NCBI RefSeq assembly: GCF_002865645.1
Contig: NW_020194627.1
Location: 930,001 to 994,000 of the forward strand
From: Hyaloscypha bicolor E
Taxonomy: Eukaryota > Ascomycota > Leotiomycetes > Helotiales > Hyaloscyphaceae
Reading direction: 5' to 3'
Length of the DNA: 64,000 nt
Part shown: positions 33,283 to 45,281 of the stretch, piece after piece
Layout of the letters: every line of letters begins with the position of its first letter
How positions within the stretch are numbered: the first letter of the stretch is position 1
The notes under the pieces: model-generated
Database searches by the model: none
What the model saw: the letters and a program-made list of their open reading frames with translations, nothing else
Told to the model about the DNA's origin: nothing
Translations under genes and position numbers: made by a program

Positions 33283-35157
33283 TCAGTTCCAATAAAGATC
33301 CATTATAATATCTGACATTAATGCTCTTTTCGCTGGATCGAGATTCCCATCCTCAATATCAACCTTTTTGCCTCGTTGTCAAGGTTGGGAAACATTTCCT
33401 CAGACCATTGTTCAAAAGCTTCGTTTGATTCGTCTTCTGCCACAGGCCCTTTAAGAGCGCTCCCGCTTCCTCGTCGTTGGTATGCTTCACGAGCGCATCC
33501 GGGAGCGGCCGAAGGCCGAAAGCAACTTGAACAAAATTATTGGCTCGGGTTCAATATCAAGTTTCTCAAAGTCCGGGTGAAAACGTTGGGCGCCGGTGAT
33601 TACGTAGAGACACTAAGATGCATGATTAGCAAGATTGGTCTGGCCAAACCAAAGGTTGACTCACTAGAAGTGCAAAAAGAGAATACCTCCGAAGGTTTCC
33701 CAACACCCTTCCCTAATTCCCCTTCCGTGCTGCGCCACATGACGTTCCCCATCCTTTGGTTTAGGAGTTTTTGGCCTTCCAGTTTCAAAGCACAGTCCAT
33801 ATCACCCAATGCCACCTTTTCCAGCTGGAATTGACCCTTTTCGTCCACATACAGGGTGGGCAAAAACTACTCAAGCTACTCAAGCTACTCTAGAGTAGTC
33901 TTGAGTAGAGTAGAGTAGAGTTTGAGTAGCGTAATATAGTACTTGAGTAGAGTAGAGTAGAGTAGAGTACTGCTCTAGAGTAACTTAAGAGTAGTCACGT
34001 GAATGTAGTAAATCGGTATTTATTTAATTATTAATAAATAAATAAGATACCCATTAAGTAGCAGTATATAATTTAAACTAGAGCTTATATAAGGCTATTT
34101 AAATACTACTTTTTTTCTATAAAAAACAGATTTCCCTCCTCGGAATCTTTCTTTTCCTTCTTTTTTCCTTCTCTTTTTCCTTCTTCTAATTCGTCTTTAA
34201 ATAACCCCCAGCTTTTTAAGCAAGATATTATCTTAATAGTACTCTTATTAAGTCTATTATATAATTTAGATATAATAAGAGCACCTTGAGAGAAGAGTTT
34301 GCCCTTAATAGCCGAGGAAGCCTAAGAATATATTATGGTTCTACCTTGCTTACCAAGCCTTGCCACTACTTGATTGGGCAGTGTAGTGGCGCTAGACTCG
34401 GGCCACCCCAGAGCCTTACCCAATTAGACCAGCATGTCACGTGCAACACCACGTGTAACGTCACGTGCGTACTACTCAACTACTCTAAAATATTCTAGAG
34501 TAGTTGAGTAGAGTATTGAGTAGAGTATGAGTAGTGAGAAATTTATTTGAGTAGAATATGAGTAGGGCCCACTACTCTACTCTACTCTACTCATTTCCCA
34601 CACTGTCCACATACCAATTGAGAAAAACATTATTAGGCTTGACGTCTAGAGAAGGATAGGTCAGCGGACAATTATGGGCAAGGGCAACCGAATCTTGACG
34701 GTATTATGCCTAAGTGTATCCAATGCTTTGTATGAATATCGTTTAGCCCCAGCCAACCTCTTTCAGAATTGTCTTTCTTGCCTCTATCTGAAGGGCTGGA
34801 TAATTCTCTACCAACGAAAGCAAATCGCTTTTGAAGTACTCGTAAACAAGTACATTTTTATTTTCATTGCCGTCTGTGTGGATTCGGAGGCGAAGATTAT
34901 TACCAAACTCGTCTTTGAACTCCTGCAAGAGATCAAAGATTGACAGGGAAACAGGCTTTAGAATGAAGAGTTTGCCATTGCAGCTAGAATTATTTTCATT
35001 TAGTCAGTTATAATATTGACGAGAATACCAAGATCGAAAATGATTCTTGAACTTATAGTGTAAGTTGCATATCAGGCGCCAGTTTCGTAGGATGACGCTG
35101 GAGTAACTTTTGGCGCACATACTCGCGACCGGAGTGACCAACGAGAGTTGAAAACAT
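33283..35157 (-). pseudogene. Protein kinase-like relic split by a MITE
   Basis: Read on minus, parts of a eukaryotic-type kinase appear in order. VGHSGREYVRQKLLQRHPTK (about 35145-35085) is followed by a hinge-like NVLVYEYFKSDLLSLVENYP (about 34860-34795) and a catalytic-loop WIHLDVKPNN split by an intron (about 34700-34630). After the MITE come KVALGDMDCALKLEGQKLLN, GNVMWRS.EG (APE-like region) and GVGKPSEVFSF, then HPDFEKL and LDPAKRA with a stop at 33283-33285. Breaks are a one-base loss after KEVG (near 34745), an extra T before GCACTTCTA (near 33680), further shifts near 33490-33440, a stop after DMQLTL (near 35060), and the 754-bp insertion at 33852-34605. DMD stands where most kinases have DFG. 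Normal base composition shows it lies just outside the RIP zone. Confidence 0.8.
33852..34605. mobile_element. Non-autonomous hAT-type element (MITE), 754 bp
   Basis: The ends are imperfect inverted repeats: the left reads CAGGGTGGGCAAA and the right, reversed, CAGTGTGGGAAAT. Both begin CAG(G/T)GTGGG, as in hAT elements. The element is flanked by a perfect 8-bp direct repeat TCCACATA at 33844-33851 and 34606-34613, the hAT target-duplication length. Inside each end is a run of (A)GTAGAGTAG-type pentamers in opposite orientation. The centre is AT-rich, followed by three CACGTG palindromes at exact 12-bp intervals (34438, 34450, 34462), with a fourth at 33996. There is no transposase frame. Removing the element and one target copy restores frame continuity in the kinase relic (NWYVD to YVDEKGQ), which confirms the insertion. 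Confidence 0.88.
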
Positions 35158-35394
35158 CCTCACAGCTTTGAAAACACGAGCGCAGCAAAGAATCTTGGGG
35201 AGGTACCGTAGACTCACCAAGGGTAGAGGTAGGGGTGGGCAGGGTGGAAGAAAGAGCAGCTGATCGACTTTATAAGTCTAGTACAAACGTCCGCAACTTT
35301 TTAAAAGGTGACACAACCTAGAGCCGACTCGCTTAGCAAGCTACAATCGACTCTAAGGAATGTTCGTCACGTGACTTCAACTCCTCCCAACTTT
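35158..35394. other. Boundary segment before the AT isochore
   Basis: This is normal-composition sequence with a further CACGTG at 35368. At about 35395 the composition switches within a few bases to strongly AT-rich. No gene was seen. Confidence 0.5.
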
Positions 35395-35514
35395 AAAACT
35401 ATATAATTTTAAAGTTTATAAAATAAAAGACTTACTTTTTTCTATAGATAGGCTTATAAAACCTTAATATTACTTATATAAAATAGAGTTAATTTCTAAC
35501 TAAATTAGTTTAAT

Positions 35515-36336
35515 TATTATAATTTAGCTTTTAATCTTACTAGCTAATATAATTACTTATATTTTATTATTTATATTCTATTACTTATATTCTATTACTT
35601 TCTAGATATATATAATATAGCTACTTTACTAGAAAAATATACTTAAAATATATTAGAAATATTTAAAAAAACTAAGCCTTTTATAAACTAGTATATTATA
35701 AGATATATATATTTCTTTATAGCCTTTTATATTCTAGTTTTCCCTTTTTTAGCTTTAAATTATTTTTATAAGAAATCTTTTATCTTGTTTTTTAAGCCCT
35801 AAATACTATATTTATAATAATATTTAAAGCTTATTTCTTTTAATTTTATAAAGAATTTTAAATAAATTAATTTAGAATTATTAGAAATATAAATATTTAT
35901 TATACTTTATTACTTTATAGGTAAATTTAGTATTATATAACTATAATAACGCATATAACTAGCTAGTATTTAGAATACTAAAGCTTCTATACTTATAAGC
36001 TTTCTTTTTTAGTTTAGAATTCTCGAATTAAAAGCTATTTTATCTTATTTTCTAAGTTTAGAAACCCGGTTTTATAATAATATTACTAAAATAATAAAAC
36101 CTTAAAAATACAAGTAATAGGCTTTAGAATAATAAAAGTAAAAAGCTTTAAAACCTTTAAAGAAATCAGATTTTTATATTTTTATAAATATATATTAGTA
36201 ATATATTAAAAACTTTTTTAAAAAGCCTAAAAATTAAAAAATCTTATATAAAAACTATTTTTTAATTAAATTCTAAAGTAATAAGTATTTATAATTAATA
36301 ATTTTAAGCTTTATTTTATAATCTTATAAGCTTTAT
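35515..36336 (+). mobile_element. Family A gypsy fragment: LTR plus start of internal region
   Basis: The segment 35515-35819 matches the LTRs of the full family A element (start TATTATAATTTAGC, end TATAATA). It continues into the same internal sequence as 38807-39160 (for example AATAATAAAAGYAAAAAGCT). It stops abruptly at 36337, where a family B LTR begins, so it is a 5' remnant of a second family A copy. Confidence 0.75.
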
Positions 36337-36624
36337 TATTAGTTTACTAGTAATATATAATATTATTATATAGTTATAGAATACTATTTATATAAGATTA
36401 GTAAAGTTATTATTTAGAAATAAGAATTATAGTATTATAATATTAATATATAATTCCTAAATCTACTAAGCCTAATAGAAACTAGCTACTAGTTAAGTTA
36501 TTTATAAAGAATAAGATTATATAATTATATCTTATATTCTATATCTTACTATTTATATTCTATTATTTATATCCCGAATTCTATAATTATATATATAACT
36601 CTTAAAGAAATAGCCATACTAATA
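36337..36624 (-). repeat. Family B LTR (copy a)
   Basis: About 288 bp, sharing ends and most sequence with 48300-48596, 54299-54597 and 55360-55632. The ends TATTAG/CTAATA are what TG..CA LTR ends become after RIP. Confidence 0.7.
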
Positions 36625-38503
36625 CTAGAACCTCTCTAAAAATACAAAAAATAGTACTTTTTTCTAATTATATATAAATTCCCTAATCTGGCCTAATATT
36701 AGATTTCCTAAATACTCTATATATCTATATTACTTTTTAAGGTTTTAAATATATACTAAAGGATATAGCCTTTTATATATAACTTTTTTTTCTATAATAT
36801 TTTTCTATTTTATATATTTATTTCCTATTTTATTTATATTTAATTTATTTCTCTATATCTAATTATATTATATTTATATTAATTAAGTATTTGAAAGTAT
36901 TTAATAATTTTAATTTTATTATAGAATTAGTAGAATATAATTCTTTTTTAATTTATTTAATTTCTGTAATCTTTTATTATTTATATATTTAGTAAAAATA
37001 TATTATATTAATTATTAGATATTTCTTTTAAGTAATATCTAATTTAATAAAGCATTTATATAATAACTTCGAATTTATATAAATAACTAGTAAAAGTTCT
37101 ATTTCTAGTATTTTATTAATTATTAATTTAATAAAAGTACCTATATAAAAACTATAAGCTATACTATAAAGTTCTAAAGCTAGAATACTTCTAATAACTC
37201 TCTTATATTTAGTAAAGAACTAGTAAATAATATTAATATATCTAGTTCTATTTACTAGAACTAGAATATATTTAATTTAAGAAAAAAGATCTTAATTATT
37301 TATAAATAAAATATTTATAAAAATAATTAAATATAAGAACTTCTTTACTAGATTTATAAATTTTAGTTCTCTAGTAATATTTTTAATTTATTATTAAATA
37401 TATTTATTAAGTATTTTAATATTAGTTTCCGAAAATTTAATAGCTTAAATAATAATTAATAGATTATATAAAGCTTCTAGTTAATAGACTAATATTATAT
37501 ATATTTCTTTAGTATATTAGATAATATATTAATCTTTAATAAAGAGATATTAATATATAATATCTTTATTACTTATAATAATAGTATTCTTAATTAATAT
37601 AATTTAAAGGTTTTTATACTAGTATTTCTATATAAGAGTAATTTTAGTAGTTTTTATATAAATAATACCTTTATTAAACTTGAGATTATAATTAAAAATA
37701 AAGTATTTATATTCTTTAGCTAAAAGCTTAGCTTTATAGAGCTTTAGTTACTTTGCTTTTATGAAATTATTATTTCTAATAAATAAGATATTATTAGTTT
37801 AAAGACTAATAATTCTAAATAGTTATTTATTATAGAAAAAGTAAAAGTTATAAGTTAATTATTTTATAGAGAACTTATTAATATAATAGAAATTGTAAAT
37901 CTTAAACTAATAGTTTTTAGTTTCTAATATATTATATAATAGTTTTATAATTTTTAGAACTAAATTATTATTTAGATTTAGTTCTCTAGTAAGCTTATAG
38001 AATAAATTAATATAGAAATTATAATTAAGTAAAGTTATTAATTAGATATAAGCTTATAAGATATTATATAAATATAATTCTATAATATCTATTATTATAA
38101 TAATAATACTAAGGATAATTCTCTAGCTAATATATTAAATAATAAATAATTATATTAATATTATATATTTCTTACTATTATTATAGGCTTAGATAACTAG
38201 TCTTAATTTCTTAAGTTTTTTCTTTATATCCTTATTTTTCATCTTATTAATAAACCGGGAATTAAAGATATATACTTTCTTTAATACCTGAGATCTGGAA
38301 ATAACCTTAAATATATTCTTTTTCAGGAAGCTAATAACTTTAATTTAATAGAAATCCTTATATAATTCGTTATTTTATAGAAATACTATAATATCCGGAA
38401 TTTTATAAAAGTATTCTCTATTATATTTTAGTAAAATAGTAGGAATAATAAGAGAAATTATATCTATATTACTTTTAGTCTTATTATTAGGTTCGAGAAT
38501 AGG

Positions 38504-38806
38504 TATTATAATTCAGCTTTTGACCTTATTAGCTAATATAATTAGCTAATATAGTTGCTTATATCTCGTTACTTATATCCTATTACTTTCTAGATATATA
38601 TAATATAGCTATTTTACTAAAAAAGTATATTTGGAATATATTAGAGATATTTAGAAAACTAAGCCTCTTATAAACTAGTATACTATAGGGTATATATACT
38701 CTTTTATAGCCTCCTATATTCTAGTTTTCTCTTTTTTAGCTTTAAATCGTCTTTATAAGAGACTTTTTACCTTGCTTTCTAAGCCCTGAATACTATATCT
38801 ATAATA
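38504..38806 (+). repeat. Family A 5' LTR
   Basis: 303 bp. It begins TATTATAATTCAGC and ends CTATAATA. The same sequence closes the element at 44965-45281. Confidence 0.75.
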
Positions 38807-41800
38807 GTATTTAAAGCTTACTTCCTTTAATTTTATAAAGGATTTTAAATAAACTAATTTAGAACTATTAGAAATATAGGTACTATTAAGATAACGGAAC
38901 CTCAGAAATATAAGTAATAAACTTTAGAATAATAAAAGCAAAAAGCTTTAGAACTCTTAGAAAAATTAGGTATTTATACTTTTATAAATATATACTAGTA
39001 GTATATTAGAAATCCTCTCAAAAACCCGAAAATTAAAGAATCTCGAATAAAGGCTACTCTTTAACTAAGTTCTAGAGTAATAGATATATATAGGCTAGTA
39101 ACCTAACTATTACCCTTAAGTTCTATCCTATAATCTTATAGGCCCTATATATATACTAGTAATAAGACTATTAGGGAGAATATAATAGAGGAAAAGTATA
39201 ATAGATTAATTTCCCAGGATACTATATAACTAGAAACTATATTAACTTCTGCTAAGGCTTCTAGTAAAGCTTCTACTAGTTTAGATTATCCTATTAGTAG
39301 CCCTTTCCAAACTAAATATCCTATTAGTATTTCTGGAAAATTTATAAATAAGTTTATAGAAATAGAACCCTTTATTTTTATTATAAAGCTTCTAGATACT
39401 AATAATTATATTACTACCGGAGAGTTATATAAATAGGCTAAGAAGCCTAATCTCTTACTCTTAGATATTAATATTATTATAAAGAGTTACTAGAAGAATA
39501 TCTAGAAAGCCCTTTTATATAAGAATACCTATAGTTATAATAAAGCTATTTTCGAGAATACTAAGCTTTATAATACTAAACTCGAGAATAATATTAAATA
39601 TTATATAGCTATAGTAAATTGGTTTATAATAGTTCTAGCTACTTCTATTTTATTTACTCTAAACCTCTTTTTAAAGAATTCCGAATTATCTTTTACCTAT
39701 TTCTGTCTAAGATTCCCTATATCTTATATTTTCTTTAGAAATACTAGAATTACTAAGCTTCTAGATCTAATTTTCTTTATTAGAGATTATACTATTTTTA
39801 ATAACTAGCTAGTCCAGATTAAGAATAAGCTATAAGGAAATACTAATTCGTATCTTTCCGAGAATCTCAAAATTATCTATATTTCTAGTAGATTTACTAG
39901 TAATACTCTTATCCTAACTAACTCTTATATAGATAAAAATAGTCCGAATTAGTATTATTAATTCTTAAAGCTTTACTTTTACCTAAAGAAGCTATATTCT
40001 AACCTAAATAAAATATAAAATACTTACTGCGATTTTAGTAAGCTTTAGATATATTCTAATTAAATATTTTAGAAGTTTTATATTTTTTTTTATAACTATT
40101 TATAAAAAGCAATATTAGTCTTTAAGATATTAAATATAAACTAAATAAGAAGCTCTTACTAAAGCTCTAGAAGTTCATATATATATATTATAATAATTCT
40201 TCTATTAATACTACTTACTTTACTTAGTACTATACTATTAATAATTAGTAAATTAAGGTTATATATAAAAAGACTAAGGAATATAAGAAAATAAAAACTA
40301 TTTCTATTAAGTTTATTTCTGGTATTATATCCCTATATATTTCTAAGAAGTATATTTCTAAAAAGTATATTTCTAAGAAAGAGTCTAAAAAGCCTATATT
40401 AATTATTCTTATTAAGTATATACTTTCTTATAAATATAAGTAATATCCTATAAAAACCAAAGATCTCTCGATTATTAAATACTATAACTATAACAAGTTC
40501 GGCTATTATATTAGATACTATTCGGTTTTATATAATAAGGAAACTAAGATAGCTCTTTCTAGAATTAAGCCAGACTTAGTTTCTATTTTACCGGAATATA
40601 CTATTCTAGTAAAATATTTAGAGGATTTGAATTCTAATTCTAATATAAAACCAGAAAACAAGTATCTTTAAAGAAAGTCTTTATTTTAGGGACTTATAGT
40701 ATGAATTTAATAAAGATTAACTTGATTTATGTAATAGGAGAAGATATTCTTATAATACTCTATACTATTAGTATAAATAAATTAGGAATTAAATCTTCTT
40801 TTTTATTAATACCAGAGCTAATAGTTATACTTTTATTAATATAAAGCTTACTTAGCTTATAAAGTAATTCTTAAAAATAAAACTATAATTTATTTTTTTA
40901 CCCTATATTATATATAGTTTTAATAAAAAGCTAGCTAAGTTTACTAAGAAATATATAGAAGTCTTATTTCTAATTAATAAATAAAATATTAATATATCTA
41001 TAATTATCTTAAATTTTAGAGATTATAATATTATTCTTAGTAGAAAATAGGTAATATATATTAATATTCTAGTTAATTATAGAAGATATAGGCTTATATA
41101 GCTAAAGAATAAGCCTAAATCTATATAATTCGGTTATATTATTAGTATTTCTTAGTAATAGCTAAAGAAATAATCTAATAAGAAATATTAAAAAAATACT
41201 AATTAATAAAATTCTATTATAAGCTTTTTCTAGAAACTTTTTATTCTCAAGTAATTTTCCTTTTTTTATACTAATTAAAAGAAATTATATAAGACTATAG
41301 AAAAGGAGCTTTTATAGCCTAATTAAGATATAATACCTAAATAAAAGTTAAAGAAATAAGAAAAGGTCCTTAATAAAAAGCAAATATTAGATCTAGCTAT
41401 TCTTATTTCTATAGTATTTAATTATATAGCTAAGAGGGAAGATAATATTATTAGTTAAATCTCTATTTATAAGATTAATAAAGAGCTTAAAGCTCGGAAA
41501 AGAGAAGCTATCTCTGGCCTAGAGAATTAATAACTAGGAGAAATAAAGCTTTAATAGCTATAGAGGATATTATTTCTAGAACTTAAGAAATATATTTCTG
41601 TTTTCTCTAAAAAGAAATCTAATACCCTTTCTTCCTATAGATTATATAATTATAAGATCTAGATTAAAGGCCTAAAAGAAATTAAGAGTATTAGATATTA
41701 ACCTCTTTAGTAATAGTTTACTTAAAAGCTTCTAGAAATTAAGTATTTCTTGAAAGAAAATCTAACTAAAAGCTTTATTAAAGCTAGTTAGGCTTCCTTT

Positions 41801-44800
41801 ACTTTACTAGTTCTTTTTATAAAGAAAGCAAATAGAGATTTATACTTTTATATTAATTTCTACTATCTAAATAATATTATCTAGAAGAATTAATATTTCC
41901 TTTTACTTATTAATAAGACTTTAAATTAATTATCTAAAACTAAGATCTATACTAAATTAGATATTTACTAAGCTTTCTAGTATATAACTATAAATCCGGA
42001 CTCTTAGGAGCTAATAATATTCTATATCTACTATAAAGTATATAAATATAATATTTTCTAGAAAGGCCTTATAAATAGTCCAGTTATATATTAATATTAT
42101 ATAAATAATATATTCTTTAAATATCTAGATAATTTTTATATAATATACCTTAATAATATTTCTATTTACTTAGAAGACCTAGTAAAATATAAATAGTATA
42201 TATAAAAAGTACTAGACTACTTATATCTTACTAGCCTCTAAATAAATATTAAGAAATCGGAATTCAAAATTATATATATAAAGTATTTAGGCTTTATTAT
42301 TTCTATATCTAGTATTAAAATAGATTCTAATAAAGTTAAAGTAATATATAACTAGTAATTCCTAAAGATAATTAAAAATATATAGTTTTTTCTCGGCTTC
42401 TATAATTTTTATAAATACTTTATTAGAGAATATAAACGGATTATTAGATCTTTTATCTTATTTATAAAAAAGAATATTTTCTTTAAATAGTCCGAATAAT
42501 ATCGAGAGGCTTTTATTTACCTAAAAAAAGCTATAATTTCTATCCTAGTTCTATAATACTATAATTCAGATCTGCTTATAATAATAGAAATAGATATATC
42601 TAAAGAAGTAATTACTAGTTTACTTTTTTAATAAAATCCGGAAATAGACTTTTAGTATCCTATAATTTATTTTTCTAAAACTATATTTCTAATAAAGCTT
42701 AATTATAATATATATAATAAGAAAATACTTGCTAGAGTATAAATACTAGAGAAATAGAGAGCTAAGCTAGAAAGTCTTTAGGATACTTTCTTTAAAGTTT
42801 ACTCTAATTACTATATCTTAAAATACTTTATAATTACTAAAAAGCTTTCTTTTTAATAAGCTAGATAGGCTAAGCTTTTATTCTACTATTATTTTAAGCT
42901 TATATATTATTCTAAAAAATTAAATAAATAAATAGATACTTTATTATAAAAATAAGATAAAATAGATATTTAGGACTAGATTAAGAAAAAGCTATAAACT
43001 CAAATACTTCTTTCTAAAAATAAGATTAATCCGGAGATTATCTATAACTTATAGCTTATAGTAATACTTTATAAAATCGGCTTATTTAATCCGGAATTCG
43101 ATTCTAAAAATAAAATATATACTAAAGACTTTCTAGAGGAAAATACTTCTATTAGAGATATAATTCCTCTAAAAGAAAGTATTTTCTTAGAAGTTTTACT
43201 AGTAAACTCTATTATAATAGCCCCTATAAAAGTACTATTAGAAGCTTATATCGAGTATAATAGTTTATAACTTATAAATAAGATTCTATAAAATAATTAT
43301 ATATTACCGGATCTAGAAAAGCTATATATAATAGCCTAAGCCAAAAGTAATATCTAGATACTATAAAACAGCCTCCTTTTATACTATAGAAAACTTTATA
43401 TTATAGAGAATAAAATAACTTCCGGATTACTTTTATAGATTACTCTAATTCATAAAATATATAATAAATTTCTTTTTGGATATCCTAAATATATAAAGTT
43501 CTATTAACTATTAAAAGAATAATATTACTAGTTATTTATAAATAAGGATATTAATTAATACTATAGTAATTACTATATTTATAGGAGATTATATATATTT
43601 AGAAATAAGAAGCCTGGTTTACTTTATTTCTTTCTAGTTTCTAATTACTTCTAGTAATATATTATAATAGATTTTAAAAGCTATCCAGAAGGTAAATTAG
43701 GTTATAATATAATTACTATATTTGTAAATTACTTATCTAAGTATCTAATTATAATTCCCGTATAAGATATAATTATAGCCAAATAGCTAGTATCTTTATT
43801 TTTATTTTATATAATATATTAAATAGGTATTTCAGAAATAATTATATTAGATTAGGAACTTTAATTTATATTCGATTTTTAAAGCGAATTCTATATAAGA
43901 ATTAGTATAAAGCTTAAGCTCTTAATAATTAATTACTCCTAAATAAACAAATAAATAAAAATTATTAATTAGTACTTTAATTAGAAATTATATTTATATA
44001 TTAACTATTATTAGGATAACTAGAACAAATAAGTTACTATAATTAATTATTAATAAGCCTCTCTTTAGTATAAAACTATTAGCTAGTTCCTGTTTATAAC
44101 TAAAAAGAACTATAAGCCTTATATTTCTCTAGACTAGAACTTCCCTATTAAAGCTAATTTACCTAAAGAAAAGCTAAATAGAAATAAAGCTAAAGTATTA
44201 GTAAATTAATTATATAAATTATAATAACTTACCTAAGGTAATATAGAATAAGTATAAGAATAATATATAATATAAGCTAATAAATACCGTTATCTAATTA
44301 ATTTCAAAGTCGGAAATAAAGTATAGATTATTATAAAATACTAGAAATCTAATTATCTGAACTAAAAGCTAAGAAACTAAATAGAAGGCCTATTTGAGAT
44401 TCTAGAATAGTATAATTACTTATTTCTCTTAAAACTACCAGAAACTATAAAGATATACCTAGTTTTTTATATAAAGAAACTATAAAAAGACTCTTAGAAT
44501 TCTTTACTAAGTTAAGTAAACCCGGAACTACCCCTATTAATACTAGAGAATAGCAAATAAAAATATAGTATTAAGCGGGTTATTATAGTTAAGCTAGTAA
44601 AAAATAAGCTAAAGTATAGAATTCATTAAGTTAGTTAGAATAAGAATCTAATATAATATCTAGCTTTAGTACTAAGTAATAGTTTCCTGGTTTTATAAAA
44701 TTTCTATAATAATAATATTAATATACTAAAACCTTTATAAAATCTATAATATTAGCTAAACTATATAAAAAACAATACTTATCTAGAATTATATAGAAAT

Positions 44801-44964
44801 AATAATAAATTCTTCTAAGTTATATAGTAAAGATACTAGTCTTTTATATATAATATTTATATTTGAAATACTAGTTTATTTTAGGAAGAAAAATAATATG
44901 AAATTAAATAGATTAATAGCTTTTATAAAACTTAGAAATAAGTTTATTTTAAAGAAAAAAGTAA

Positions 44965-45281
44965 TATTATAATTTAGCTTTTAATCTTATTAGCTAATAT
45001 AATTAGCTAATATAATTACTTATATTCCGTTATATATATCTTATTACCTATATTTTATTACTTCCTAGATATATATAATATAGTTGCCTTATTAAGGAAA
45101 TATATTTGAAATATACTAGAGATATTTAGAAGGCTAAGCCCCTTATAAACTAGTATATTATAGGATATATATACTTTCTTATAGCCTCCTATATTCTAGT
45201 TTTCTCTTTTTTAGCTTTGAATTGTCTTTATAAGAGACCTTTTATCTTACTTTTCAAGCCTTAAATACTATATCTATAATA
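44965..45281 (+). repeat. Family A 3' LTR
   Basis: About 317 bp. It matches the 5' LTR with many transitions and a small length difference near the start (an extra TTATTACC-like stretch). Confidence 0.75.

Larger units (their letters stand above)
38504..45281 (+). mobile_element. Full-length Ty3/gypsy chromovirus (family A), RIP-inactivated
   Basis: The element is 6,778 bp with LTRs 38504-38806 and 44965-45281. It is flanked by ATAGG (38499-38503) and ATAGA (45282-45286), a 5-bp target duplication differing by one G-to-A. The gag-like region covers about 39200-40700. Pol follows in gypsy order: protease-like region near 40780, reverse transcriptase 41690-42300 (GFIKAS, ASFTSLVLFIKK, YPLPLI, TKLDIYQAF in decayed form), RNase H about 42550-42900, integrase about 43430-44200, and a chromodomain-like end near 44555-44650. 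The YLDD catalytic site near 42150 reads YLNN. Trp codons have become TAA/TAG. Chromodomains steer integration to H3K9-methylated chromatin. The element is dead. Confidence 0.85.

Noticed and set aside
33376..33834. 152-codon plus-strand frame
   Set aside because: It is antisense to recognisable kinase segments on the minus strand.
34674..34943. 89-codon plus-strand frame
   Set aside because: It is antisense to the kinase hinge region, which has clear motif support.
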